Shown here piece by piece: positions 44,328 to 51,566 of a stretch of DNA of 64,000 nt (its first letter is position 1; every line of letters starts with the position of its first letter). The position numbers and the translations under genes were made by a program. This DNA is from Mycolicibacterium celeriflavum (GTDB lineage Bacteria > Actinomycetota > Actinomycetes > Mycobacteriales > Mycobacteriaceae). The notes under the pieces are model-generated. The model was not told where the DNA came from. It ran no database searches and saw only the letters and a program-made list of their open reading frames with translations. The DNA is taken from assembly GCF_010731795.1 (NCBI RefSeq), contig NZ_AP022591.1:2418001-2482000 (forward strand). The letters are read 5' to 3'.

Positions 44328-44702
44328 TCAGCCGCACCAGGTTCGCAACTGTGCGGCAATCTCGTCGACGTCGTCGATCACTCCGGATGCCACGGCGACC
44401 ATCAAGTTGAACCGGTCATCCTCGCTCGCCGTCACCCATTCGCCGTTGAGGCCGAGGAACACCTGACACGCTATCCATGCCAACCGTTGGTTGCCGTCTA
44501 GGAGGGCGCGGTTGCGGCAGAGCGAATGCAGCAGAGCGCCTGCCTTGGTGTAGATGTCGGGATAGGCCACGCTTCCGGCCACTGTTGTCTTGGGCCGCGC
44601 CACCGCCGCGCCCAAGAGGCCGTAATCCCTGACCACGCAGTCATCCGCGACGGCGCGCGCTGCCACGAGCAGCAAGTCGTCGAGGTCCAGGTAAACGGTC
44701 AC
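44328..44702 (-). CDS. Doc/Fic-type toxin of a type II toxin-antitoxin system, motif altered
   Basis: This 124-residue death-on-curing family protein has the family helix LLHSLCRNRALLDGNQRLAWI (residues 58-77), which corresponds to the canonical HxFxDGNKR nucleotide-binding motif. Here the catalytic His is Arg65 and the Lys is Gln72, whereas actinobacterial relatives usually read NHxLxDGNKR. Doc phosphorylates elongation factor Tu; loss of both residues suggests reduced or altered activity. It overlaps the upstream antitoxin-like gene by four bases (44699-44702), as typical for type II pairs. The start is GTG 44702. Confidence 0.78.
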   Translation of the reverse strand: MTVYLDLDDLLLVAARAVADDCVVRDYGLLGAAVARPKTTVAGSVAYPDIYTKAGALLHSLCRNRALLDGNQRLAWIACQVFLGLNGEWVTASEDDRFNLMVAVASGVIDDVDEIAAQLRTWCG

Positions 44703-44899
44703 GTGTCGGCTAGCCGCCGCAGCACACCCTGTTCACGCTCAATGACCCTGTCCAACACTGCTTTTACTTCGTTCTGGTGAGCACGACGCTCGATATACTC
44801 ATCGATGGCCGACAATGCCACAGCTTGCATGGAACGCCCCTCGGCAGCAGCCTGCCGGCGCAGTGCTTCGGTCTGCGTATCGCTGGTTCGCAGTGTCAT
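44699..44899 (-). CDS. Antitoxin-like ribbon-helix-helix-type protein paired with Doc
   Basis: This 66-residue protein begins MTLRTSDTQTEALRRQAAAE from ATG 44899 and continues GRSMQAVALSAIDEYIERRA, the strand-helix-helix pattern of CopG/Arc antitoxins, with a charged C-terminal tail that would wrap the toxin. It overlaps the toxin start by four bases. Upstream, two direct copies of TGATACCA lie one helical turn apart (44913-44920, 44924-44931) and are a likely autoregulatory operator. Confidence 0.72.
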   Translation of the reverse strand: MTLRTSDTQTEALRRQAAAEGRSMQAVALSAIDEYIERRAHQNEVKAVLDRVIEREQGVLRRLADT

Positions 44900-44912
44900 A
44901 CCCACGCCAGCA

Positions 44913-44931
44913 TGATACCAGTCTGATACCA
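44913..44931. promoter_or_regulatory. Direct repeats TGATACCA, candidate operator of the Doc-type pair
   Basis: Two identical octamers TGATACCA (44913-44920 and 44924-44931) are 11 bp apart centre to centre, one DNA turn, and lie between the antitoxin start and the divergent DUF2293 gene. Such spacing is typical of ribbon-helix-helix antitoxin operators. On the minus strand one copy includes TATCAT, a plausible -10 element. Confidence 0.5.
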
Positions 44932-44967
44932 CAGCGAAATGTCGCATACCCGACGTAGCGTCGACGC

Positions 44968-45993
44968 ATGGCGAACGTCAAGACGCGAGTCGCGCGGGTC
45001 GCTGAGGCGGTGCTGGCCGAACAGGGGGCGGTCCGCCCGGTCGACGTCCTCGTGGGCGTGGGCTGGCTTGCACAACCCAACGTCGAGAGGTGGGAGCGGG
45101 GCCGCGTCCCCTCGCTCGACCGGTGCGTACAGGTTGACGCCGCCAAAGTCGCCGAAGCTGCAGCAGCGTTGCACGATTGGGCCCAAGAGCGGGGCCTCGA
45201 GCAACGTGACGGCGATTACGGCGACCTCGTGTTCACCACCGACGGTGATCCGGAGGTCGAACGCGCCTACCGCACATACTGGGCATCGGCGGCTTATGTC
45301 GATTCATGCGCGCAGCCACGCCGCCCACGGGAGATCGTCGTGATCTCGCCGCACAACTCGTGGGAGTGTTCGTCGTGCGGCGAGGAGGGTGACTTCCTGC
45401 TCAAGGGCCGGACCGGCACGTTGTGTCTCGACTGCGCCGACCTCGGCCACCTCGAGTTCCTGCCCGCCGGCGACGCCGCCCTGACCCGTCGCGCCAAGAA
45501 AGCCAGCAGGCTTTCCGCCGTCGTGGTTCGCTGGAGCAGACGCCGCCATCGCTATGAGCGACAAGGGATTCTGGCCGAACCCGCGGCGATCGAGCAGGCG
45601 GCGCGCGAGTGCCTGTCGGACGCCGAGCTGCGGGACCGGCGCAGGGATCGCGACAGAATCCGCCGAGCTGAGGACGACGTTCGCTTCCAGGGCGGGTTCG
45701 CCGCCGCGATCCGTGAACAGTTTCCCGGTTGTCCGCCCGATCGAGCGGAGGCGATCGCATTGCACGCAGCCGCTCGCGGCAGTGGCCGCGTCGGACGAAG
45801 CGCGGCTGCGCGAGCGTTGGATCCCGACGCGGTACGCCTCGCGGTCGCCGCTTCGGTGCGCCATCTCGACACCGACTACGACGATCTGCTCATGTCGGGC
45901 GTCGAACGCGACACCGCTAGGGCGCAGGTGTACGACCGCGTCGAGGACGTCCTCAACGCCTGGCGCGACGGTGTCGCGCTGCTCGACACGTAG
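44968..45993 (+). CDS. DUF2293-domain protein with zinc-ribbon-like motif
   Basis: This 341-residue protein has three regions. Residues ~1-100 resemble a small helical DNA-binding-like segment (RPVDVLVGVGWLAQPNVERW). Residues ~125-160 contain WECSSCGEEGDFLLKGRTGT and LCLDCADLGHLEFLP, two CxxC pairs forming a zinc ribbon. The last ~100 residues are DUF2293: FAAAIREQFPGCPPDRAEAI, ALHAAARGSGRVGRSAAARA and DTDYDDLLMSGVERDTARAQV. It is found in many actinobacteria. It may act in nucleic-acid binding; function unknown. The ATG at 44968 lies opposite the Doc-type pair. Confidence 0.78.
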   Translation: MANVKTRVARVAEAVLAEQGAVRPVDVLVGVGWLAQPNVERWERGRVPSLDRCVQVDAAKVAEAAAALHDWAQERGLEQRDGDYGDLVFTTDGDPEVERAYRTYWASAAYVDSCAQPRRPREIVVISPHNSWECSSCGEEGDFLLKGRTGTLCLDCADLGHLEFLPAGDAALTRRAKKASRLSAVVVRWSRRRHRYERQGILAEPAAIEQAARECLSDAELRDRRRDRDRIRRAEDDVRFQGGFAAAIREQFPGCPPDRAEAIALHAAARGSGRVGRSAAARALDPDAVRLAVAASVRHLDTDYDDLLMSGVERDTARAQVYDRVEDVLNAWRDGVALLDT

Positions 45994-46008
45994 CGAAAAG
46001 CTGACGCT

Positions 46009-46407
46009 CTACCGATCGAGCGCGGACGCGATACCCGTATGCCCGAAGTCGTCGCCCTTCCACAGCAGCGGCTCGCGCGTGTCGAGCGCCAGCGCGTAAG
46101 ACAGGCAATCGCCGAAGTTCAGTGCCGCGGGGTGACCGCTGCCCCTGCCAAAGTCCGAGTAGGCCTGACGAGCCAGCCGGGCTTGGTGCTCGGTGACGGG
46201 CTCGATACTGAACTGGGCCTCGGCAAGCAGCTCGTCGAGGCTTCTGCTGATGACCGGGTCTCGCTGGTTGTCCAGCACGATCCCGCACTCGAGATAGCTT
46301 GCCGCCGAGAGCCTTCGCACGCTGGCGTCGGCGATGGCGTGTGCGTACGTCGCCGCATCGGCCTCGGCAGTCAGGACCGCGATGACGGCCGATGTATCGA
46401 CGATCAT
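46009..46407 (-). CDS. vapC: PIN-domain ribonuclease toxin VapC
   Basis: This 132-residue VapC-family endoribonuclease has the complete four-acid PIN set: Asp4 ([12 protein letters not shown]), Glu40 ([10 protein letters not shown]), Asp100 ([12 protein letters not shown]) and Asp119/120 ([11 protein letters not shown]). These coordinate magnesium and cleave RNA, often tRNA or rRNA. The ATG start overlaps the vapB stop by four bases. It is convergent with the DUF2293 gene, 15 bp away. Confidence 0.9.
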   Translation of the reverse strand: MIVDTSAVIAVLTAEADAATYAHAIADASVRRLSAASYLECGIVLDNQRDPVISRSLDELLAEAQFSIEPVTEHQARLARQAYSDFGRGSGHPAALNFGDCLSYALALDTREPLLWKGDDFGHTGIASALDR

Positions 46408-46649
46408 CTCGGCAGCCCACGGTCGTCGTAGAGGAGGGCACCGTGATCGACACTCTTGACTTTGGCACTCATCCGGGTGGCGCTCCTGCGGCCGATGGCC
46501 AGAAGCCGGTTGGCAAGTTCGTCTTTTTCCAATCTGGCCAGCCGCTCGCGGACGGCGGACGCGACTGCTTGCGCCTGCGATTCTCCAGTGATAGCCGTGA
46601 TCCGCTTGACCGCCTCGTGGACCGCGGCGTCTTTGATGTTGAGGGCCAT
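46404..46649 (-). CDS. vapB: VapB-type antitoxin
   Basis: This 81-residue antitoxin begins [20 protein letters not shown] from ATG 46649 (AAAGGT upstream). It has an Arc/MetJ-like ribbon-helix-helix N-terminus with [20 protein letters not shown] and a flexible acidic/basic tail LYDDRGLPR that would occlude the VapC active site. It overlaps vapC by four bases. Longer frames upstream are rejected because they have no homology and extend past the operator-like repeats. Confidence 0.85.
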   Translation of the reverse strand: MALNIKDAAVHEAVKRITAITGESQAQAVASAVRERLARLEKDELANRLLAIGRRSATRMSAKVKSVDHGALLYDDRGLPR

Positions 46650-46679
46650 TGGTACCTTTCTACCCGCTTGATGGTACCA
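46650..46679. promoter_or_regulatory. Paired GGTACC sites, candidate vapB operator
   Basis: TGGTACC at 46650-46656 and TGGTACCA at 46672-46679 share a GGTACC palindrome and lie about 21 bp apart, two DNA turns, immediately upstream of vapB. This fits cooperative binding by a VapBC complex. Confidence 0.5.
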
Positions 46680-46686
46680 CCGACGA

Positions 46687-47676
46687 CTACGCGGACTCAG
46701 CATGCGCTCCTCGGACCACGTCGCAGACGCTGACGAAGCGTGACCACTCGGCCTGGGTTGGACGCACCCCGGTGTCGCCGAGCGCATCGGGACTGACTTC
46801 GAAGCCGGGCGCAACGGGGGTCAGCATTCCGGCAAGCTTGGCGATGTGCCCGGCCGGACTGTCTTCGAAGCTCTCGAACACGCGCTCGCGAATCCATGCT
46901 TCCGCGCTGTCGATGCCCGCGACCACGTCCAGCTCAGGAACGCGCAGAGCGCCGTCGCACCGTGTGACGTGTTCCTCGTAGCGGTCTTCCCAGACCTCGC
47001 TCTCCCACCCCGGCCACAGCTCGGGCAGCGCGTGAAAGAAACCCATCGTGTCGGCAGTCTGCCAGGCGCTCACCGTCTTTCGGCGCACGTCGATGTGAGC
47101 GCCCCCTTCGGGGATCTTGCCGAGTTTAATTCTGCGGATGCCGGGGCCGGGCAGTTTGCCCAACAGTGCCGGTCCATGCCACGCCTTGCTGAGATGCCAC
47201 CACAACGGCCAGAACCGGAGCTGCCCTTCGGCGTCGACCACAGAGACCAGGTGGCACAGGTGGTTTCGGCCACGAGCCAGCTTCAGAGTCGGCTGCCTGT
47301 CCCACTCGTCGGGCCGCAATCGAGCTCCCACATACCTGGCTAGTTCTTCGGTTCCGTCGTATGCCCAGCCGATCTCGAAGCCGGGCCACAGCATGGCGAG
47401 CACACCCATGAGGGCGCGACGCTCGTTCATCTCCACCATCAGCGGCTCGCCGAAGAACAGGAGTCGGCGGCGGTCGAGATCCACCACCGCGCCACCGTCG
47501 GCCCACGTCGGAGGGCACCAATCGTACTTCTGGCATCGCCGCAGCGAGTTTGCGTATCGCAGCGCCAGTTCCGGCCCGCCGATCAGCGCGTCGAGCATGC
47601 GGCAGCCTCCCCAGTGCGAGTAATAGAGCTGCCAGTCCTGGTCCCTGACGATGACGAAGTTGGCCCTGTTGCCCAT
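46687..47676 (-). CDS. Hypothetical protein
   Basis: This 329-residue soluble protein has no recognised domain. It begins MGNRANFVIVRDQDWQLYYS at ATG 47676 with a very strong GGGGGAG five bases upstream, which decides the start; upstream ATG 47751 is rejected. Conserved-looking parts are YYSHWGGCRMLDALIGGPEL, DLDRRRLLFFGEPLMVEMNE, IGWAYDGTEELARYVGARL and LPELWPGWESEVWEDRYEEH. Trp content is unusually high. No signal peptide or membrane segment. It stands alone between vapBC and a TetR gene. Possible stress or immunity roles cannot be judged. Confidence 0.6.
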   Translation of the reverse strand: MGNRANFVIVRDQDWQLYYSHWGGCRMLDALIGGPELALRYANSLRRCQKYDWCPPTWADGGAVVDLDRRRLLFFGEPLMVEMNERRALMGVLAMLWPGFEIGWAYDGTEELARYVGARLRPDEWDRQPTLKLARGRNHLCHLVSVVDAEGQLRFWPLWWHLSKAWHGPALLGKLPGPGIRRIKLGKIPEGGAHIDVRRKTVSAWQTADTMGFFHALPELWPGWESEVWEDRYEEHVTRCDGALRVPELDVVAGIDSAEAWIRERVFESFEDSPAGHIAKLAGMLTPVAPGFEVSPDALGDTGVRPTQAEWSRFVSVCDVVRGAHAESA

Positions 47677-47825
47677 GTCTCCCCCGTTCTCCGATGACGC
47701 GGCGACGGCTCGCGCGTCGATTACCCCGAGTGTTGTTTGACTGTCCGACATGTTGAGGCGGGGAACGGGACTGCCTGTGGATAACTGCGGAAGGAGGCGG
47801 GCGTTGCGGCGAGATCGCCGACCCG

Positions 47826-48464
47826 CTATGCGGTGCCTAGGCCTTTGACCTCCGCGACGCATAGATCGGCGACGATCGCCGCGAGTTCGGCTGGCGTCTC
47901 CTTCGGGTCTCTGAGCCAGGTTTCGATGAGGTAGTTGGCCCCGCCGACCATGAACAGCGCGCTGCGGCGCAGCACGTCGGGATCCGGCGTCTCGGTGCCG
48001 AGAACTTCGGGGGCGAGTTCGATGATCAGCGCGGCGATGTGATCGAGGATGCCGGCGCGATGCTCGGCCAGGCCTGGGACGGTGCTGACGTCGCCGGTGG
48101 CGATGCGGTGGATGTGCGGGTCGGCGGCGATGATCTCGAGGAATGCCGTCAGCGCAGAGGTCAGCTTGTCGGTGAGCGTGCCGGGGTCGCCGACGCCGGC
48201 GTTGACCAGGGCGTCGAGCAGCTCGTCGCGGACCTCGTCGGCGGCGGCGAACACGATTGCCTCGCGGTTCGGGAACTGCTCGTAGAAGTAACGCGTGGTC
48301 AGGCCCGCGGCGCTGCAGACTCCGCGCACGGTCACTTCGGTGACGCCGGACGTCCCCCAGATCCGGCGCGCGGCGGCGAGCAGCTTCTGGCGGCGTTCGG
48401 TACGACGGTCGTCCGCGCTCACGCCGCCGTAGTCACGCATCACCTCTGCGCGCTTCATTGACAT
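47826..48464 (-). CDS. TetR-family transcriptional regulator
   Basis: This 212-residue regulator has the N-terminal HTH at about residues 25-70 (KLLAAARRIWGTSGVTEVTV, RGVCSAAGLTTRYFYEQFPN) and a C-terminal ligand-binding domain with LRRSALFMVGGANYLIETWL. It has an ATG at 48464, with an alternative six bases downstream. It is divergent from the oxygenase gene 63 bp away, so it probably represses that gene and itself. Similar TetR proteins sit next to latex-clearing-protein genes in rubber-degrading actinobacteria. Confidence 0.87.
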   Translation of the reverse strand: MSMKRAEVMRDYGGVSADDRRTERRQKLLAAARRIWGTSGVTEVTVRGVCSAAGLTTRYFYEQFPNREAIVFAAADEVRDELLDALVNAGVGDPGTLTDKLTSALTAFLEIIAADPHIHRIATGDVSTVPGLAEHRAGILDHIAALIIELAPEVLGTETPDPDVLRRSALFMVGGANYLIETWLRDPKETPAELAAIVADLCVAEVKGLGTA

Positions 48465-48527
48465 GAGCCTACCTGCGCGTTAGCTTTGGACTACGGTTGT
48501 TATCAGAAGTGCTCGAGGGAGAGTCTC

Positions 48528-49748
48528 ATGAGTCAACCCGTTCCGGCCCGCCATCCGTCGAATCCCGGTCCGGTCCCGGCGGCTGTGCGGTTGTTCGCGA
48601 CAATGCTGGGCGTCGAAGCGCCATCTGGCGAGCGGTGGGCCAAGCTCGGCACGAACCTCAACATCGGCGACGAGCCGATGGACCGCCTGGTCGAGTGGAT
48701 GTCGTCGACGGGCATGGAGCAGACGCGGCCACTGTTCGATCGTGCGCTCACGTCGGGCATCGCCAGCGTGCCTGAGGCGCCAGAACCGTTGCGCGCCTTC
48801 TTCGCTGAAGTCGAGACGGTCCCGGAGTGGGTCGACTGGGAGCTCGTGCGACGAGGCCAGCGCGCATTGCGCGCAGGCGGCGCCGACGGTATGTACGTCG
48901 CGCGTGACGTGTCGCTGCTCGGCGGCTACCAGTTCTCGGGGTTCAACAAGACGTTGATCAGGACGGGTGCGCTGGAGAAGGGCTCGAACAAGCGGTTCGC
49001 CGAGACGATGCAGTGGGCGTTGGACATCATCTCCGAAAACGGCATGGCGCCATTGGGTATCGGCTACCGGTCGACCATCCGGGTGCGGCTGATCCACGCG
49101 TTCGTGCGTCGGCATGTGGCCGCGATGCCGGACTGGCGGGGCGACGAATGGGGTGTTCCGGTCAACCAGACCGATATGGCGGCGACGTTGGTCGGTGCGC
49201 TGATCGCTCCCCCGGTGGGCGCGTTGGGGATGGGATTGGTGTTGCCGCCCAAGGAGTATGAGGCGATCGCGCATCTGACCCGATATGTCGGTTGGCTGAT
49301 CGGGGTGGACGACGAGTGGCTGCCACGCGACTTCCGCGACAGTGTCCGGGTGCTCTACCACACGGTGTCGGCGCTGTCGGAGCCCGACGAGTCGACGAAG
49401 CAGTTGGCGATGCCGATGGCCGATGATCCGATGTTGTGGCAGTACCGCAGCATGTCTGGACTGCGGCGGCGCATCGCGCGGTCTCAGCATCTGTCGGTGA
49501 CAAGCGGATTCCTCGGGCCCCGCGCGATGCGGGCACTGGGGCTGTCGCCGTGGGTCGTGCCGTGGTACCCGGTGGTGCGGACGCCGGTGAATCTGCTGCG
49601 CAGCGCAGCGGTGTTCATTCGTCCCGACGGAATCGAGCGTGCGGCGGTACGCGGCGACCGTGAGCAGAAAGCCTGGCTGCGCACGATAATCGGCGAGGAC
49701 GAGGCGACGATCGGCGAGTCGGCGGCACACGTCAGCCGGGTCGCGTAA
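48528..49748 (+). CDS. MpaB/latex-clearing-protein-like (DUF2236) heme oxygenase
   Basis: This 406-residue helical protein belongs to the DUF2236/oxygenase MpaB family, whose members include rubber oxygenase Lcp. The heme region reads ARDVSLLGGYQFSGFNKTLI, KRFAETMQWALDIISENGM and YRSTIRVRLIHAFVRRHV; His190 is the likely heme ligand, with Arg156 and Thr160 spaced as in Lcp. The Lys usual in Lcp active sites appears to be Glu159, so true polyisoprene cleavage is uncertain. There is no Tat signal, unlike secreted Lcp. ATG 48528 follows GAGGGAG. It is divergent from a TetR regulator. Confidence 0.75.
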   Translation: MSQPVPARHPSNPGPVPAAVRLFATMLGVEAPSGERWAKLGTNLNIGDEPMDRLVEWMSSTGMEQTRPLFDRALTSGIASVPEAPEPLRAFFAEVETVPEWVDWELVRRGQRALRAGGADGMYVARDVSLLGGYQFSGFNKTLIRTGALEKGSNKRFAETMQWALDIISENGMAPLGIGYRSTIRVRLIHAFVRRHVAAMPDWRGDEWGVPVNQTDMAATLVGALIAPPVGALGMGLVLPPKEYEAIAHLTRYVGWLIGVDDEWLPRDFRDSVRVLYHTVSALSEPDESTKQLAMPMADDPMLWQYRSMSGLRRRIARSQHLSVTSGFLGPRAMRALGLSPWVVPWYPVVRTPVNLLRSAAVFIRPDGIERAAVRGDREQKAWLRTIIGEDEATIGESAAHVSRVA

Positions 49749-49763
49749 GACATGTCGTCCCGC

Positions 49764-50096
49764 TTAGCGTGAGTCCTCGGATTCGACGGCGTCCTGACGA
49801 TGAAAATGTCTCCATAATCGGGCGCCACCGGAGAGTGCCACCAGCAGACCGATGCCGCCGATGACGATGCCGGCGAACAGCGACAGGAACATCGGATCGA
49901 CCGAGTCGCCCGTCGCGCCGGCGCCGAAGATGCTGCCGACAAGGAAGCCGAACAGCGGCGCCAGCACGCCAACCGCCAGCCCTAGGAGCGCCCGCCACAA
50001 ACCCGGCGGGTTCGATTCGAGCACGACGGGGCGTCCGGGCTCGGCGGGGCCGCCGGGTTCATCGACGGTGGCCCGGTCAGGTTCAGTGCTACTCAT
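49764..50096 (-). CDS. Small membrane protein, end of the qNor-slipin operon
   Basis: This 110-residue protein has an acidic N-terminus (MSSTEPDRATVDEPGG) and two membrane helices at about residues 35-55 (ALLGLAVGVLAPLFGFLVGS) and 68-90 (LFAGIVIGGIGLLVALSG), ending in a charged tail RHFHRQDAVESEDSR. It overlaps the slipin gene by eight bases, so it is translated with it. Function unknown; it may regulate or anchor the slipin oligomer. Confidence 0.68.
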   Translation of the reverse strand: MSSTEPDRATVDEPGGPAEPGRPVVLESNPPGLWRALLGLAVGVLAPLFGFLVGSIFGAGATGDSVDPMFLSLFAGIVIGGIGLLVALSGGARLWRHFHRQDAVESEDSR

Positions 50097-50916
50097 CGGA
50101 TTTCACCCTCCTGATGTGGGGAACCGCGTCACCAGGGTCGCTTACGTCGACTGCCGGGTTCTGCCGGCCGCCCTCGAGGAACGGGCGCACGATGTCCATC
50201 GGAATCGGGAAGACGACCGTGGAATTCTGGTCGGCGCCCAGCTCGAGCAGCGTTTGCAGGTAGCGCAGCTGCAACGAGGCCGGGCTCTCGCTCAGCGTGA
50301 TCGCGGCGTCGCGCAGTTCCGCTGACGCCTGCAGTTCGCCGTGCGCGCTGATCACCTTCGCGCGCCGCTCCCGCTCCGCTTCGGCCTCGCGAGCCATCGC
50401 CCGCTGCATCATCTCGGGGATCTCGACATCCTTGATCTCGACGACTTCAACCCTGATCCCCCACGGCTCAGTCTGTTTCGCGATGGACGCGGCAAGATCC
50501 TCGTTGAGGTCGGCGCGGTGCGCCAGCAGTGTGTCGAGGTCGGCACGCCCGACGACCGAACGCAGCGTGGTCTGGGAGATCTGAGACGTCGCGATCGCGA
50601 AGTTCTCCACGGCCATCACCGATTTCGTGGGCTCGGTGACCCGGAACAAGACGACTGCGTTGACGCGGGCGGTCACGTTGTCGCGGGTGATGACCTCCTG
50701 CGGCGGAATCGTCAGCGTCACAGTGCGCAAGTCCACCCGCACGAGCTTGTCGATGCCGGGCACTACGACGACGATGCCCGGCCCGAGGGGCCCACGCAGG
50801 CGGCCGAGACGAAACGCCACACCGCGCTCGTACTCCTTGACGATGCGCAGCGACCCGATCGCCAGCGCCACCAGCACGATGCCAAAGAAAACGACGACAA
50901 CCATCCAGGCCTCCAT
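50089..50916 (-). CDS. Slipin/SPFH (stomatin-like) membrane protein
   Basis: This 275-residue protein has one N-terminal membrane helix (about 5-22, MVVVVFFGIVLVALAIGSL) followed by the SPFH/Band 7 domain: YERGVAFRLGRLRGPLGPGIVVVVPGI, RVDLRTVTLTIPPQEVITRD, ARVNAVVLFRVTEPTKSVMA, SQTTLRSVVGRADLDTLLAHRADL and PWGIRVEVVEIKDVEIP. A coiled-coil follows (MMQRAMAREAEAERERRAKVI). Such proteins form large membrane microdomain rings. The ATG at 50916 has GGGAGG upstream. It overlaps the upstream Cys-motif membrane gene by one base and the downstream one by eight. It is linked here to nitric oxide reductase. Confidence 0.9.
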   Translation of the reverse strand: MEAWMVVVVFFGIVLVALAIGSLRIVKEYERGVAFRLGRLRGPLGPGIVVVVPGIDKLVRVDLRTVTLTIPPQEVITRDNVTARVNAVVLFRVTEPTKSVMAVENFAIATSQISQTTLRSVVGRADLDTLLAHRADLNEDLAASIAKQTEPWGIRVEVVEIKDVEIPEMMQRAMAREAEAERERRAKVISAHGELQASAELRDAAITLSESPASLQLRYLQTLLELGADQNSTVVFPIPMDIVRPFLEGGRQNPAVDVSDPGDAVPHIRRVKSDE

Positions 50917-51566
50917 CAGCGGGCCTCCCGAGGCGCGGCTTTAGTGCGGCGATCGGACGCATAAGAGGTACGACGACGGAGCTCGGCGTCCGCCAAGCGA
51001 TTTCGTTCCTCGAGATTCTCGTCGAGGGACTGGAACACCACCCCCGCCGGCACCGCCGGCGTGCGGCGCAGGTGCGACCACAGCGGCAACGACACCACCC
51101 CCGCCAATGCCGCGGACCCCAACAGCAGCAGCGCCTCGGGGGCGGTGTCGGCCGTGAGGGTCGTCGCCAGCGGCAAGATCACCGCGATGACGCTTACCGC
51201 ACATGCGATTCCACGGTGGAAGCGTGCCGCCTCCGACGCCGGCCAGCTGTCGATCGCCCGGCTCACCTCCCGGCCGTCGTGTGACGTGGTGCATGTGTGT
51301 TTGACCGGGCAGGCGTTGCAGATTGACGGGGAGCCGCGGTAGCGCATGACCCGGTTGTCGGGGTCGAGAGACGTGGGCCACAACCACTGATCCTGCGGGC
51401 ACCGCCAGGCATCGTGGTCCTCGTGGTAGACGAAAGCACCCGTTCGGTGTTGCTCCACCTTGGCCGCCGCTCGCCGGGCAAACGTGTCGATGCCGTACGC
51501 GACAAGGACAAGCGTTGCGGCGTATCCGATCGTCAGCCAGCTGGCGATCCCGATGCCGGCGATCAT
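50916..51566 (-). CDS. Membrane protein with cysteine motif and C-terminal YASDRR tail
   Basis: This 216-residue protein has one N-terminal membrane helix (about 5-25) and a pair near residues 121-165. Between them a soluble loop contains AWRCPQDQWLWP and MRYRGSPSICNACPVKHTCT followed by SHDGREVSRAI. Cys spacing C-x2-C-x5-C resembles zinc-binding stretches of IS1182-type transposases, suggesting a metal-binding domain. The C-terminus reads RRRTSYASDRRTKAAPREAR, a motif shared with the adjacent qNor C-terminus. It overlaps qNor by four bases and the slipin by one. Function unknown, but placement ties it to NO handling. Confidence 0.7.
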   Translation of the reverse strand: MIAGIGIASWLTIGYAATLVLVAYGIDTFARRAAAKVEQHRTGAFVYHEDHDAWRCPQDQWLWPTSLDPDNRVMRYRGSPSICNACPVKHTCTTSHDGREVSRAIDSWPASEAARFHRGIACAVSVIAVILPLATTLTADTAPEALLLLGSAALAGVVSLPLWSHLRRTPAVPAGVVFQSLDENLEERNRLADAELRRRTSYASDRRTKAAPREAR

